Shown here: piece by piece, positions 24,335 to 36,917 of the stretch | Position numbering within the stretch: the first letter of the stretch is position 1 | Layout of the letters: every line of letters starts with the position of its first letter | NCBI GenBank assembly: GCA_027886175.1 | Contig: JAJNNQ010000029.1 | Coordinates: 2,976,001-3,040,000 of the forward strand | Source: Phylloscopus collybita | Taxonomy: Eukaryota > Chordata > Aves > Passeriformes > Phylloscopidae | DNA: 64,000 nucleotides | Direction of reading: 5' to 3' | Notes under the pieces: generated by a model | Told to the model about the DNA's origin: nothing | Databases searched by the model: none | Seen by the model: only the letters and a program-made list of their open reading frames with translations | Translations under genes and position numbers: made by a program

Positions 24335-27300
24335 TTTTTTTTTCAAGGACATGGGAGTTCCCTGATAGCAATTTTATTTTCTCCAGCAAAATTATGAAGC
24401 TAATCAACCTGATGCAAAGAGTTACTCTATAATAAACTCAGTGATTGGACCTTTCAATTGACCAACCAGCTTGGAAAAAAATGTTCATTGGTAGGGATTT
24501 CAGAGCCATCAAGGCAAATGAAGAGTAACTGGGTTTCTTTCAAATGCTCTTCCTTCAGCAGGGACCCTCTGCTCAATCTCTGATTGGAAGCTCTTGGGGG
24601 AAGCTGTGATTCCTAGGCAAGGGAAGGAAGTTTCGTTAGATGGCACTATTTCCTCTAACCAGGACGCAAGAATTGACAGGACACTACATGGTGACACCAG
24701 TTTAGAACTCCTGAGCAATGTTTCAATCAGAACCACTAGCCGTGCAGGATCATTAAATAATCCTATGGAATTTTTAGAAGAGCATCACAGTAAAACTGGA
24801 GCTCAGCCCAGAATAATATTCCTGATGGATGAGTAACATTTGCTTCAAATTCAATTGGATTGATTCAATTTCAGTATCACTGTCAGGCTCTACCAAGCAT
24901 TTTAAAGGATTGTGGCTGAACATCAGCTTTCATCTCACAATGCACTTCTGTGCATTACTTTAGATGCATGGTCTGTATGCACAAGTGCCTACAAACAAAG
25001 TCAAATAACTTAGTATATTTATTAGTGCTTCAAATTGAAACCAAAATTGTTGACTATAATTTGTGTTTGGGGCCAAGGGCCTCCCAGCTTCAGTTTTAGA
25101 CTAGCTTGGAAAAAGTTCTGCATTGGGTATTGAGTAGGAGAACAAAGATAAGCAGAAAAAATAAAATCTTAGTTCAGGTAGGAATAGTGTTATAACACTG
25201 AAGTTTGGAAGAGAGATAGAGACAAACCTTTTTTTATTAAACAAGCATGTAACCTCTCAAGGAAAAAATTCAGTCTGACTGCAAAGTGTAGTTTTCTTGT
25301 TGCTTTTTACCTTTAATATTTGGGAAGTATATAACTCAAAAAATAATATACGCATGTTTAATTAACCAGACTTCCAGAGGAAATTTTTGGAGAAGAGACA
25401 CTGGAAGAGATAGCTGAACAAACTTTTATTTTTGCTGCATGTTTATTGGTGGACAGACGAGGCTGTGCCATTTCACAGCAAAGATCAGATAGCTAATCTG
25501 AACAAATAGCTCTGGCTTGAATGCTTTATTTGTTAGCCTTCAGATTTATCTTACCTGCTTTTCACACAAATGACACACATGTTGCAATCCCTCAAAAAAA
25601 AAGTCTAACAGTATACTTTCCCTCTTATTCCCTTAAAAAAATTGAAGGGAGAGAAAAGAAAACAAGTAGAAAAGAAATCTCAATGTGGAAAATTCTCATA
25701 TACCACATCAAGGTCATCTGACAGCATTAAGAGTTTTGGGGAACAATAAAAAAATTTTTCACCACTACCAGAATCTAGAAGATTAAATATAAAACAGTGC
25801 TATAAACACAAACTTCTTTCCAAAATATACACTTTCATAAACATATAGGAAATCTCAGGGCAGTGTACACTTTTTGTAACTGTTTGTGGTTCATATCCTT
25901 GGGACAAGTCAAATGGGCTTGTCTGACAGGATCAGGAACATGATATAAAAAGAAAATAAGCCTACCCAACACTCTTCCATTTCTTTTTCTTTTATATTCA
26001 TTTGGTAGTTTACATGTGTTCTTTAAACTGCCATACTTTCACAGTCCCACAAAACCAAAGAGGAAACAGAAGACTGAACTAAGTCCACAAAAAAAATTAT
26101 CTGATACCAGCACCTCAATAGTAGGTTGTCCAGAATCAGCTTTCACTGGCCAGTTGTTTAAACATCTGCCCTGTGAACAAATCTTTACAAGACCTCACCA
26201 CTAATGCACAGTTGAAGCTTTTTATTCTTTTGTGAGATTTTCCTCTTAAGAAAATCTTCAGTCATAAATTATTTTACAAGTTACAGTTTAAGGAGGCTGC
26301 AGGAACCAAAATACTTTGCCCCAAGACAAAGAAAGTTCCCTAGAGGTTAACTGGGAATTTGTCCTTGAGTAATACATATTACATTTCAATGCATATTATC
26401 AGGTCATTTTACATAGTAACAGAGAATAAAAAGGAAATGCTCAATCTCAAAGGCATTAGCAATTAATAACCTCTTTGAGAAAAACTGGGGTTTGTTAAAA
26501 AAAATAAAGAAAAGGGAAAAAAAAAAAACGAAACAGCCCCAAAGGCTGACCTCTGGCAAAAGTAAATATCTAAAATCTTAAATGTTAGGATGTGGTCCTC
26601 ATTTCAGGGAAGTGCCCTGTCTAAATGTCTTTTGGGAATTATCATTTTGGATCAAAGTACTTTGAAAATACTTTCTTACTGTGGCACAGTGTGAACTTGT
26701 TTTGATTTCAGTGCACCTGCCAGACAATACTAAAATTTTAATCCCTGAGTATGATACATCAATCTAGTCAATGCGGAACTCCATAAAATAATGAAATTTA
26801 CTTATACATGGAAATAATATTTCTATTATTAATTAGAAATACAATTTTACCTGTGCTTTCAAGCTGAAAACCAGTGAAGCCTTCTCATATTTTTGGTCCA
26901 ACATTTGAGAACACTGAAAAGCTCTTAAGGTGGTCACTGCATACCTCATAAAACAAAGATTATTTTCTTTTGCTGAATTTGGCATTTTCTTTTACTAATA
27001 TTGATATTACTTTAGTCATTATTCTATTGGCTTCGACCATTCTATAAGGCCTGCACCATGAGAATGAACATGAACTTTACCATTTGTTTCAGCGGGTGTA
27101 ATAGTGATCACTCATATTCAGAAGACAAAGCCTAATGTATTTCCTTCTTTTTTTCCAGGAGCTCTACAAGTAGAACTAACTGAAAACTGAGTGCATGGAG
27201 ACACACATCTGCACAAAGTACAATTACCAAAATGCAATTTAGAGGAAGAAAACAAAAATCCTTTTGCGCATGCGGCAAGTGCACCTGGGAACTTTTATTT

Positions 27301-27660
27301 CTGTGTCTTTTATCTCAAATTTCCTATCTTTGAGTGGTGCAGGAAGATAAGAAAATGAATTTAGGCATCATTAGTGGGAAAAACACAGAAAAAGCGGTGA
27401 AGCTCCACTCTTTCAGGTGGAAGTGTGTCTACAACAATTAACCACAGAAAAACAGGGAGAACACATTGCTTTCCTGGAGGAGATGAGCCACTGTAAGAAC
27501 TTGTTCTTAATATATGCTACTAACAAAGGCCACAGGAGTTCATATAAGCTACCTCAGAGGACATAAGGCTACCCTCCTTCCCTCTTACAGAGAGAACTCA
27601 TCATACATAATTTGCTTTTGTACTAGTGAACTCAAAAGTTATCTTTTGCACCACAGAAAA

Positions 27661-27703
27661 CCAAAACCAAACCAAACCAAACCAAACCAAAACAAAACAA
27701 AAA
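27661..27703. repeat. (CCAAA)n microsatellite
   Basis: About eight pentamer units of CCAAA, decaying to CAAAA at the right. Confidence 0.95.
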
Positions 27704-27830
27704 AAGTGGCAGGGGAATGTAGACATGTTGTCTACATTAGGACAGAAATAAGGTTTGATCAAGTCTGATCCTACATCCTTTCACTTGTGTTTTCTACCAG
27801 AAGGGAAACAGCAAACAGCCACATCTCAGG

Positions 27831-28643
27831 TGTCATGGTTTCACCCCAGATGGCAACCAAGTACCATACAGACATTTACTCCCCAACCCCCTGGCAAGAT
27901 AGGCAGGGAAATCAGAAAAAGAAAAGAAAAGAAAAGAAAAGAAAAGAAAAGAAAAGAAAAGAAAAGAAAAGAAAAGAAAAGAAAAGAAAAGAAAAGAAAA
28001 GAAAAGAAAAGAAAAGAAAAGAAAAGAAAAGAAAAGAAAAGAAAAGAAAAGAAAAGAAAAGAAAAGAAAAGAAAAGAAAAGAAAAGAAAAGAAAAGAAAA
28101 GAAAAGAAAAGAAAAGAAAAGAAAAGAAAAGAAAAGAAAAGAAAAGAAAAGAAAAGAAAGTAATCCTTTTGCATTGAGTTAAGAATAGTTTATTAATAGA
28201 AACAAATTAAAATACAATAATGCTAATAATATTAATATTAATGACAATAAAAATAATGAAAAGAGATAAAGAAAATGCAAGAGAAACAAATTATGTTGAA
28301 TACAACTGCTCACAACCTACTGATCTACTCCTAGTTGATTCCTGAGAAACAATCACTCATTTCTGGCTAATTCCACCAATTTATATAGCAAGAAAAAAGT
28401 TCTATAGTATGGAATATCACGTTCAGGTTAGCTGTCCTGGCTGTGCTCCCTGCCAACTCTTTGTTCTGTCCCTCACTAAAAGAGAATGAGACACTGGAAA
28501 GTCCTTGACTTAGCATAAGCACTATTTAGGAACAATCCAAACAACAGTGCGTTATCAACATTATTCTCATACTAAATCCAAAATACAGCATTGTACCAGT
28601 TGCTAAGAAGAAAACTAACTCTATCTTAGCTGAAACCATGACA
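27831..28643 (-). mobile_element. ERVL-type LTR carrying a long (GAAAA)n expansion
   Basis: The ends are inverted repeats: TGTCATGGTTTCA at the left and TGAAACCATGACA at the right. Read on the minus strand it opens TGTCATGGTTTCAGCTAAGA, has a TATA-like TATATAA (plus 28381-28387) and then a polyadenylation signal AATAAA (plus 28189-28194), the proper order for an LTR. It is therefore a minus-strand LTR of about 813 bases, of which about 245 are the pentamer expansion near its 3' end. No internal retroviral sequence flanks it, so it looks like a solo LTR. The flanks (CAGG left, CAGC right) are not a clean target duplication. Confidence 0.85.
27914..28159. repeat. (GAAAA)n microsatellite, about 49 units
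   Basis: Nearly perfect GAAAA units run for about 245 bases inside the LTR. The overlapping long Lys/Arg/Glu and Phe/Leu/Ser open frames are artefacts of the repeat. Confidence 0.98.
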
Positions 28644-29771
28644 CAGCTCACACCCAAAGAAGGTGTATCCTTGCTAGAGAATTCAGTCTAGAGGATTAAC
28701 TTCTTTTTTTTTTCTTTTTTTCTACTTTCTTTGTTAGGCTTACAGTTTTTAATGGAAGCTCTAGTGGAGTAGGGAAAACCAAGACTGCTGCTATGGCTGT
28801 TTTGCAGAAAAAGGTCCCACAGAAAGGAGAGACAGACTGACTTTGTTTTACCCTGGTCTCCTCTTAGATCAGCTGCTCTGTTGTCAGTGTAGCTGCACTG
28901 GCTGTAAGAATCTACTAGTGAGGTATCCTGAGAACACTGAAACACACACAAAGGTTCAATGCAATTATGTTCTTAAACAAGGGCACTGTTTAACCCTGTG
29001 CATTTTATTTTTAAAACAGAATGTGATTTCTATTTTTTTCTCTTCTCAGAGGGAGGAAATTGATGTCATATGTTTCCAAACTTGGCAACACAGTTTAATA
29101 TTTAACAGTGTCTTATGGGAAGTAAAATATTGCTTAAAGAAAAAATAAATTCAATGTAATAAAAACAATAAAATTATCATTGGGTGCAAGCACTACAATC
29201 AAGGCCTTATTTAATACCCCAACTAGAAAAAATAACCTAACAAATCTTATTCTCTTTGCTATTACCTATTCAGAAGCAAGTGAATGTGTCCACTAATTTA
29301 ACTTTTTCTTTCTCCTGTCAAGACAACAAAAAGACTTAAAGCATTTCTTAGTACTGAAACTTATGAGCATGTATTCACGAATTCTATAATAATCATCCAA
29401 TTAATAATCCATACTTTTATGCAGCATATGAGAAACAGGAAGGTACAAATATATGTTATTTTTCTCTTCAATTTATGTCTATGATAAACAATAAAATATA
29501 TCATTAATGTATCACAATCTAAGTAGGAAAGAGCAGAAAGCAATGAAATGTAAGTATTGTTTGTGTTGCATTTCTCTTACTATCATGTGAGGAAAGGAAG
29601 TAAGATGTCACTGAAATCAAACCCAAACCCCAAACGTTAATAATAATTATTATTTAGTATATTCATCATATTTATTATATATATTTCTATCTATTATGTT
29701 TAGTATATGGCAATATTAGTGGATAATAAGAACAGATTTGGTTAAAATGAACAATATAAAAGCTGTCTTAC
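28644..29771. other. LRRC2 intron, nothing recognised
   Basis: AT-rich sequence to the donor of the first coding exon. No element identified; a TAATAATTATTATTTAG patch lies near 29640. Confidence 0.5.
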
Positions 29772-29896
29772 TTCTCCAGTGCACTTTGTTCTAATCTTTC
29801 TTTCTCCTTCCTCTGACGTTCTTTGTTCTTCTTAACTCGGGTTTCCCATAATCCTCTTATGACAGAAAAGTCAAATATTACCACCTGATGCCCCAT
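29772..29896 (-). CDS. LRRC2: LRRC2 first recognised coding exon (N-terminus)
   Basis: This is the start of leucine-rich repeat containing 2, a roughly 370-residue vertebrate protein expressed mainly in heart and skeletal muscle and linked to mitochondria. Read on the minus strand, ATG at 29896-29894 opens 41 codons plus two bases. The first residues, [20 protein letters not shown], closely match my memory of mammalian LRRC2. They are followed by a Lys/Glu/Arg-rich stretch (about residues 21-41) that looks helical and may form a coiled coil. The full exon runs 29914-29772: an acceptor TTCTTGCAG lies just before it, and a donor GTAAGA follows the split codon AA|G. The phase fits the next exon at 18118 exactly. 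The 18 bases before the ATG are open in the same frame, so an upstream start is possible (see the exon at 43152-43379). Identity rests on remembered family sequence, not on a search, but agreement over three exons makes it very secure. Confidence 0.95.
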
Positions 29897-29914
29897 ATTG
29901 ACATTAAGCTTCTC
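29897..29914 (-). other. LRRC2: Upstream part of the LRRC2 start exon
   Basis: These are the eighteen bases between the splice acceptor and the MGHQ start codon. They are in phase with that ATG and contain no stop (E K L N V N). They would be 5' untranslated if translation starts at MGHQ, or coding if it starts in the candidate exon at 43152-43379. Confidence 0.7.
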
Positions 29915-30509
29915 CTGCAAGAACAAGTCAGCTCTTCAAAAAAGGAATAATGAGAAAAGTAAAGATCCAAACTACCATGTTTCATTAAAATTGTCTGGGG
30001 AAAAGAGTTGAAGTCATAAGAAATATTAACATAGTATGTTTTCCATCTTACCCAATTTATTTAGGGTTTTGTGCTGGCAGTAATCAATGTGGCACACAAT
30101 TGACTTCTACATACAATCCGTGGCAACAGCTACACACTGAATTTTTTGTATTCGTTACATTTTTTCCTTTTCAAGATAAAGACAGAGTTGCAAAAAAAAT
30201 GCTGGTTTGGTTAAGTAACTCTGATGAAAATAGCTTTAAAGGCTTTGCATTTTTAATAATTTTTGTGACTAATATTAAAATGAATGCTCATAAAGAATTT
30301 ATTCATTTTAAATCATGCAAAAGCAATTCATCTGGAGTTGTTGTGCATTGATCTTTATTATGACCTCAAGCTATCCTGTTTCAATAGGATCAGTGAAATC
30401 CCACTGTCCCCATAAGTATGTGCTTATCTATGAAAGGTATTGAAAGATCAGCCGCCCAACACAAAAAAAAATTACCTAAGGCAGAGACATGGGGAAGGTT
30501 TTGTGAACA
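29915..30509. other. Upstream LRRC2 intron, nothing recognised
   Basis: Contains the acceptor tract of the start exon. The 83-codon plus-strand open frame at 30100-30351 is AT-driven and not supported as a gene. Confidence 0.5.
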
Positions 30510-30964
30510 TGTCATGGTCCCCACTTACTAACATGTCCTTATTCTGGCCAGTCAATGAGGTTGACTCTGCAGCAGCCAGGATGGCCATGACCAGGATGCT
30601 GAGGTTATTCACCTCAGCACATGCTGTGGTAGTCACATTTGCCTTTTTCAGTTTACTGGAGTGGACACTGAGCTAACACCAGGTCATAATGAGCAGTCAC
30701 ATGTGAATCATTTGCTCGTCCTGTATACTGTTCTTAGTACTTTTGTTACTGTTTGTTTTTGTTTTTGTTTTATTTTCATTGCTGCTTCCACTAAATCATT
30801 CTTATTTCAACCCATGATCTTTACCTTTTTGTGTCTCTCACTCTTCTCTTGATCCTGTTACAGGGGAAAGCAGGCAGTGAGAGAGCAGCACATTGTCTGG
30901 CACATTGTCTGGTGTGTTTTGAGAAGGAACACAAAATTGGAGAATAGCATTCCTAAACCACAAC
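30510..30964 (+). mobile_element. ERV-type LTR, shortened copy
   Basis: Starts TGTCATGGTCCCCAC and ends CTAAACCACAACA. The internal segment CATTCTTATTTCAACCCATG is shared with the LTR fragment at 1905-2206 (CTTATCTCAACCCATGACC there), and both end near AATxGCATTCCTAAACCACA. It is about 455 bases, shorter than usual for this family, so an internal deletion is likely. No clear target duplication. It has a perfect 13-base tandem repeat GCACATTGTCTGG near 30885-30911. Confidence 0.65.
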
Positions 30965-31189
30965 ATGTATAGAAACACACTCCAACAGTCAAAGGCTTGG
31001 TATCAGTGTATCAGGTTCCATGCAGTTAAGAGCTGATGTCAGCCAGAAAAGGAAGGTTAAAGGATGTGTACCTCTGACATAAAATGCTGAAAATTTGGTA
31101 GCAATGGACCAGGAGAAAGCTTAGTTACTCATTTTTTAATGGCAACCTCTTTTCTCACTCTTCTTGACTGGGTGGACTGCTGGATGTGG
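30965..31189. other. Spacer between LTR and CR1
   Basis: Nothing recognised. May contain decayed CR1 5' sequence. Confidence 0.4.
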
Positions 31190-32795
31190 ACTGGAAGAGA
31201 AAACTCCCTCCCACAAGATCAGGATCATGACCATCTGAAGAACCTAAATATATGTAAATTTTTGGGGTCTGATGAGATGCATATCAGAGGTCTGAGGGGA
31301 TTGGCTGATGTATGTGACAAGCCAATGTCACTGATATCTGGAGAGTCATGGAAGTCAAAAGAAGTGCCTCTGGTGAGTAGAAAAACAGAAACATTGCACC
31401 CATCTTTAAAAAGGTTCTAATGGAGGACCTTGGGCATTACCAAACTCTCAGCCTCACCTCTGTGCCTGGGAACGTCCTGGAACAGATCTTCCTACGAGCT
31501 ATGCTAAGGCACAAAGAGAACAGGAAGATGATTTGGGATAACTAGCAGGACTTCACCAAGGGCAAGTCCTGCCTGACCAACCCTGTGTCTTCCCATGATG
31601 GAGTGATTACACAAGGGAAGGGCTACAGATGTCATTTATCAAGACTTGGGTAAAGCCTCACAATGTCTTTCTGTCTAGTTTAGTGAGACATGGACATGAC
31701 AGTTAGGCTGTTGGATGGATAAGGAATTGGCTGGACAGTCACATCCAGACAGTAGTGGTCAATAGCTCAGAGTCCTGATGGACATCAGTGACAAATGGTG
31801 TCCCACAGGAGTCTGTATTGGCACCAGCCCTAGTCAATGTCTTAGTTTATGACATGTACAAAAGGATCAAGTGCACCCTCAGAATGTAGAGGACAGCAAG
31901 CTGAGCAGTGCTGTTGATACCCCTGAAAGATGGGATGTCATCCAGAGGGAACTGGACAAGCTTGAGAGGTGGGCTTTTGGGAATTTTCCACTTATTTTCC
32001 CACTTTTCCACTCAGCACAAGTGCCACTTGTTGCACTAAGTGTACCTGCAAGAAGACCAAGGGCAAGCTGCTGCACCTGGGTCAGGACAATGCCTTAAAA
32101 CACAGGCTGGGGGTGAACAGATGGAGAGCAACCCTAGCAAGAAGGACTTGGGGTGCTGGTGGGTGAGAGGCTGGACATGACCAGTAATGTGCACTCACAG
32201 CCCAGAAAGCCAAATGTGTCCTGGAGTGCATTAAAAGGAATGGTCAGCAGGTTAAGGGAAAAAATTCTTCGCTTCTACTCCACTCTCATGAGGACCCAGC
32301 CTGGAGTGCTGCATCCTCCTCTATGTTCCTCAGCACAGGAAAGACAGGGAATGGTTGGAGCTAGTCTAGAGAAGGACCACCAGGATAACTAGAGGGATGG
32401 AAAACCACTCCTTCAAGAAAAGACTGGGAGAACTGGAGCTGTTCAGCCTGGAAGAGAGAAGGCTTTGGGGTAATTGCAACCATCCAGTACCTAAAGGGAG
32501 CCTACAAGAAAGATGGAAAGAACATGTAATAAGACAGGAGGAATGGCTTCAAACTGAAAGACATGGTTGAGATTGGAAATTCTGAGGATATTATTTACAG
32601 TGAGGATGGTGAGGCACCAGAAGAGAAGAGAAGCTGTGGACTGTGAAGAGAAGCTGTGGATTACCTACCCATGCTCAAAACCAGGCTGGATGGGAGTCTG
32701 AGCAGCCCAGCTCAGTGAGAAGTATCCCTGTCCTGGAACTGGATGATCTTTAAGGTACTGTCTCAAGCCATTCTATGACTCTCTGTGTGAAACAC
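31190..32795 (+). repeat. CR1 LINE, 1.6 kb 3' portion
   Basis: The longest CR1 in the window. In order it shows GGTGGACTGCTGGATGTGG, ATCTTTAAAAAGG, the region coding for reverse transcriptase (CCAACTCTCAGCCTCACC-like, CAGGACTTCACCAAGGGCAA), AGGACAATGCC, and the 3' end GGAACTGGATGATCTTTAAG followed by CCATTCTATGACTCTC. Frameshifts and stops throughout, so inactive. It is opposite in strand to LRRC2. The 5' limit is a judgement. Confidence 0.88.
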
Positions 32796-34964
32796 AGCAT
32801 GACTTATAAGCTGTTGTTCCCAACAGTGGTTCAGTACCAACACAGGAGACTAATCACCTGCTAAATGTCTAATGCAAGTACACAAACAAAATCTTGATAA
32901 AAGAGGTGAAACTATACTTTCTTGCTCAGAGTCACTGGTAAGGGTATTATCATTGCAATATACTGGCTCTCATGAAATGTAGTTAGATTACCAACAGAGG
33001 AAAGTCAGTTATTTAAACTTTGTGTGAGGTTTTATTAGAGAACATATTTACTATACCATTTATAAACTTAGGGAAAAAAAAACCCTGCTTGACCACCTAA
33101 CCCATCAGTTAAATATAAATCCTCCCCTTCCTTTCCTATGTGTTTTCAAGCTCATGTCTATAATTTTTTCCTCAGATGCTAGTGACCATTTTTTCCAAGC
33201 ATTGAGTCCTTCAGCTGGGGCTATTTGTTATCTGTCCTTCTGTTATAATATTGAGGACAAATGGGAAATTTTTCTCCCCTCTGTATTTTTTCCCTTGTAA
33301 CTTTTCAACTGTCCCTTTTCTCTTTCACCCCCTTTCACCTACACATCCCTACATAAAGGAATAATTTATTCTGAGCCAGAAAAACATCCTCACATCCTCT
33401 GGAAAATGCACAGCATGGACTAAAAAGAATTATGCACAGGTACATGCAGAGCAAAGGTACCTACATGCTCACCTTGTTAGTCGTCTCAGTAAGAAAGGCC
33501 CTTTCAAATATCAACAAGCACTTGCTCAGAAACTGGTCAGAGACCACTATAATTCTATTTACATAGCCTTCTGTATCTTAGGATGTTTATATAAAAATTT
33601 ATCTTTTTATATTCAGTAACATATGTTGCTCATTAAGCTGAACCTATTCCTTTTTTATCTTTGCTAGCACTAAAAATGAGGCAAAAATCGTTCCTAACCT
33701 ATCTGGAACTAACAGCTGACAACGGCTGAGTCAAAACCCCATTAAAACAGAGCAATTAAAGCAGTGACCTTATTCTCTGTGGAAAGATTTGTCCTTCTAA
33801 AACATACTCACTCCTAATATACAGGAACTCTTTACCCCATAAAATAAAATGTTTACCTCTGCTTACAGGAGAAAGAAACCCAGTGACAAGGACTTCACAC
33901 CTCACAGCAACAGCAGACCAGCAGTCACTCTGCAAGGTCTAATTCATTTGATTAGAACAATTCATAGAAGTATGTTTTGGTAGAAAGGCTGTTGCAGAAG
34001 CTGAATTCTTGTGAGACAGTGAAGTTACAGCTGGACATTTGACCTCTGCTGGAACTAGATGGCCTTAATCAACACAGAGTCTGAACAGACTGTGAAAGTG
34101 CTCCTTTTCCTTGACTTCTTTCTCACCTTCGTGTCTCACAGGTTAAGTCATCCATTCTTTATTGAGACATTGATTTATTAAACACTAGGTTGGAAAAGTT
34201 CATTTTATCCACATATTGCTTCTATCCACATATAGCTTTTATCTGCATATTACATTAAGCTGCAAGGCATTGTGGGGTTTTTGTCTATGGTAAAATCAAG
34301 AAGAGGAGGACTTGGGTGGGAGGTGAGAGCTGTCCATCAAAATACCTTGGAATTAGTCTCTTCAAAGGGAGCAAAGCCACAAATCCTGCTCAGATTACAG
34401 GGTGAATAAGGCTGTAAAAATATGCATCAGGACAAATGTGGTGTGCTTTCTGACATCTACAACTCTGAAAAGGTCACCTAGCAATCTTCACAAGACTGTT
34501 GCTTACCCTATATCCTTGTCTGAAAAATGGGCGTGAAGTATCAAGCACAATGGCAGAATTTATATTTGCCAAAATTCTGACACCACCATTTTCCTGATGG
34601 TGAGATGTTGCCAAAAACTGGCTAAAGCTAGGCTTAACTAAGTGTAGGTTCTTCAGGATACGTACTCGTGAGTGGCTAGAATTTATGACGGAAGAAGCAA
34701 CTGCTAATAATGGTTTCAGTTTCTAGAAATACATGTTCAAATTCACGTGCCATAGTTTCTTTCTTCCAAACATCAGATTAACCCTGTAGAGGAAAACTCA
34801 CAGCTATCGTCTATAATTCACAGGTGGTAAGCTATATTTGGATAGACAAAAGTCTCAATCATACACATCTTTCTAACTTCTTCCCTTCAACTAGGAACAC
34901 AGATATGTTTCTTCTCCGACCTAGGTTATTCACAGGCAATCACTGTTATAATTTTGTCCATTGT
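32796..34964. other. Upstream LRRC2 intron, nothing recognised
   Basis: AT-rich sequence without assigned elements. A short stretch near 34050-34075 resembles a CR1 tail (GGAACTAGATGGCCTTAA) but is too short to call. Confidence 0.45.
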
Positions 34965-35045
34965 CAGGAACCACAACAAAGTTAGAAAGGGTCTCTAGAG
35001 GTCACCTCATCTGACTGCTCTGCTCAAAGCAGTTATACAGTTATT
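34965..35045 (-). repeat. Probable old CR1 3' fragment, antisense
   Basis: GTTAGAAAGGGTCTCTAGAG, GTCACCTCATCTGACTG and CTGCTCAAAGCAG follow the pattern of a reversed CR1 3' end but are strongly diverged. Confidence 0.5.
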
Positions 35046-35769
35046 GACCCAAGTCTGTACATGCTGCAGCACCCCTCCTCTTCCAATTTCCCCATCTTTT
35101 TGTAATACAGCATTGCTTTTTTCTCGTTCCATATGTACACATGACCATTAGAGACAGGCTTTTGTCATACTTGTGAGGATTATCCGACCCACCCATATGA
35201 CAGTAAGTGAAAAACAAAAAGCTATTTCTTACCAGAAATAGGCAACCTTGCTTTCATTAAGGACAAGTCCTGACCACAAAAGCAGTCATGACCTGCATTC
35301 GCAAGACCCTGCTTCACAACTACACTGAGTTCACTGCTTAAAGTCATCTTGACTTGAGTAACAACTACATCTAAATAATGCTGTAGATCATCAACGCATC
35401 TTTCTTAGATGATGCATGGTTATAACATTCATCAGCCTTTTGTATTATTAGTGAGAGAGATCACAAAACAAGGCTATTCAGTAGCATATGGTAATTAACT
35501 TACTGAGCTTTCCAAGGGAAAAGGAATTCAGGAGCACAAAAAGAATCTTGTCATCTCTTGTCATTTACAAGAGAATCATGTTCGGAGAAACTAGTTCTCT
35601 GTGTGCATCTATGGAAGCAAATAATCTTATCCCTAGCCATTTACACGTCCCAAGAAGTTACCTGCAAGACCTTAATCAATATCCTTAAAAGGCAACGTAC
35701 TGGAAAGTCAACCTGATCTTGTCTTCTTTGTAGTGATTAGCTCAGAAACAAAGCTGGCCATTCAGGATA

Positions 35770-35771
<2 letters not shown>

Positions 35772-35818
<47 letters not shown>
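35772..35818. repeat. Poly-T tract
   Basis: Forty-seven consecutive T. Confidence 0.97.
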
Positions 35819-35829
<11 letters not shown>

Positions 35830-36875
35830 ATTTTAAGGTTTTCCCTTCAGAAGCAGCCACACATTACATTTAAGGAAATATTTTTAGGTAATATAATAAA
35901 TAAATAAATAAACTCAAAATTTTAAAAATGCTTTTTTTTTTTTTTTAAATAAGCATTGCTTTACTCAGCAAGGGAACATGAGAGTTTGCAACCAGAGAAA
36001 CTTATATTAGTGGCAAAGAAATTTTCTTTGGCTTCACTCCTTCCTGCTCTTTATTTTTTTTTTTAGGAAGAGAGAGAATAAAAAGTCCCTTTGAACACCA
36101 CGGCCTTTACAACATCTGTTCCTCAACCAGCAGGCTATGTCAACCTTCTCCCTGTTTTCATCAATAAGGAAATCACTGGAATCTGTAAAAATGGAATTTT
36201 CCTTCTACACTATAAACCACAGATTCTTCTCCTCCCCACAGAGGTACTTTCAGTTCAAGATATTATAGCCTGCAAAATATTCTCAATTTCATCATTCCAG
36301 AGTCCTGTGCCTTCACTAGAATACATAAACATGCCCCTCTCCTTGTAAGCAACCCTCTCTGACTTTTACTGTTGTAGGCCCAATCTCAACACTGAGACCC
36401 ATCTTTTTACCAAGTAAATTTAATAATCTGCCACTTCTCTGGGCCAGATAAGGTGAGAAGAAGCACTTGGTCTGTGAGAGCATGCTTTTGCTGCCAATAC
36501 TTGGGTTTGGGTGCTCTATTGCTGCAAGCTATCCCTACACACGTAGAGCAGAAAAACTACTTTTACAGACACTTGTATGCAATTTCTGGTCTCAGAAAGA
36601 TGAAAAGACCTTTCCTTAATCTTGCAGAAACCTTATTCTTTTAAATGTATCTCCAAATGGGCCTATTAAAATCAAACATTGTCCTCATGTGTATAATTAT
36701 ATTGATACTCTTAGGCATTTAGAGGATTAACTGGCAAAAGCCCATAATCGTAGGGATGATACTCATCATATGTTTTTATTTAAATGATATAACATTAATG
36801 CCAAATATTATTGCTAGTAAAATCATCTGCCTAAATATCTGCACGGATTATTTTTATTTTAGCATTTGTATTATC

Positions 36876-36917
36876 TTTTTATTTTATTTTATTTCATTTT
36901 ATTTCATTTTATTTCAT
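36876..36917. repeat. (TTTTA)n microsatellite
   Basis: About eight TTTTA or TTTCA pentamers. Confidence 0.92.

Larger units (their letters stand above)
20406..27830. other. LRRC2 intron, 7.4 kb, AT-rich, no gene recognised
   Basis: This is the largest stretch with no identified element in the second intron. It holds a 30-base perfect palindrome of ATT/AAT units (24305-24334), an 80-codon open frame at 24594-24833 without a recognised match, and a CCAAA run at 27661-27700. No splice-bounded open frame was seen. Confidence 0.5.

Noticed and set aside
27755..28182. Open frames of 110-140 codons made of KRKEK-like or FSFLF-like repeats
   Set aside because: They are produced by the GAAAA expansion, whose pentamer has no stop in any frame.
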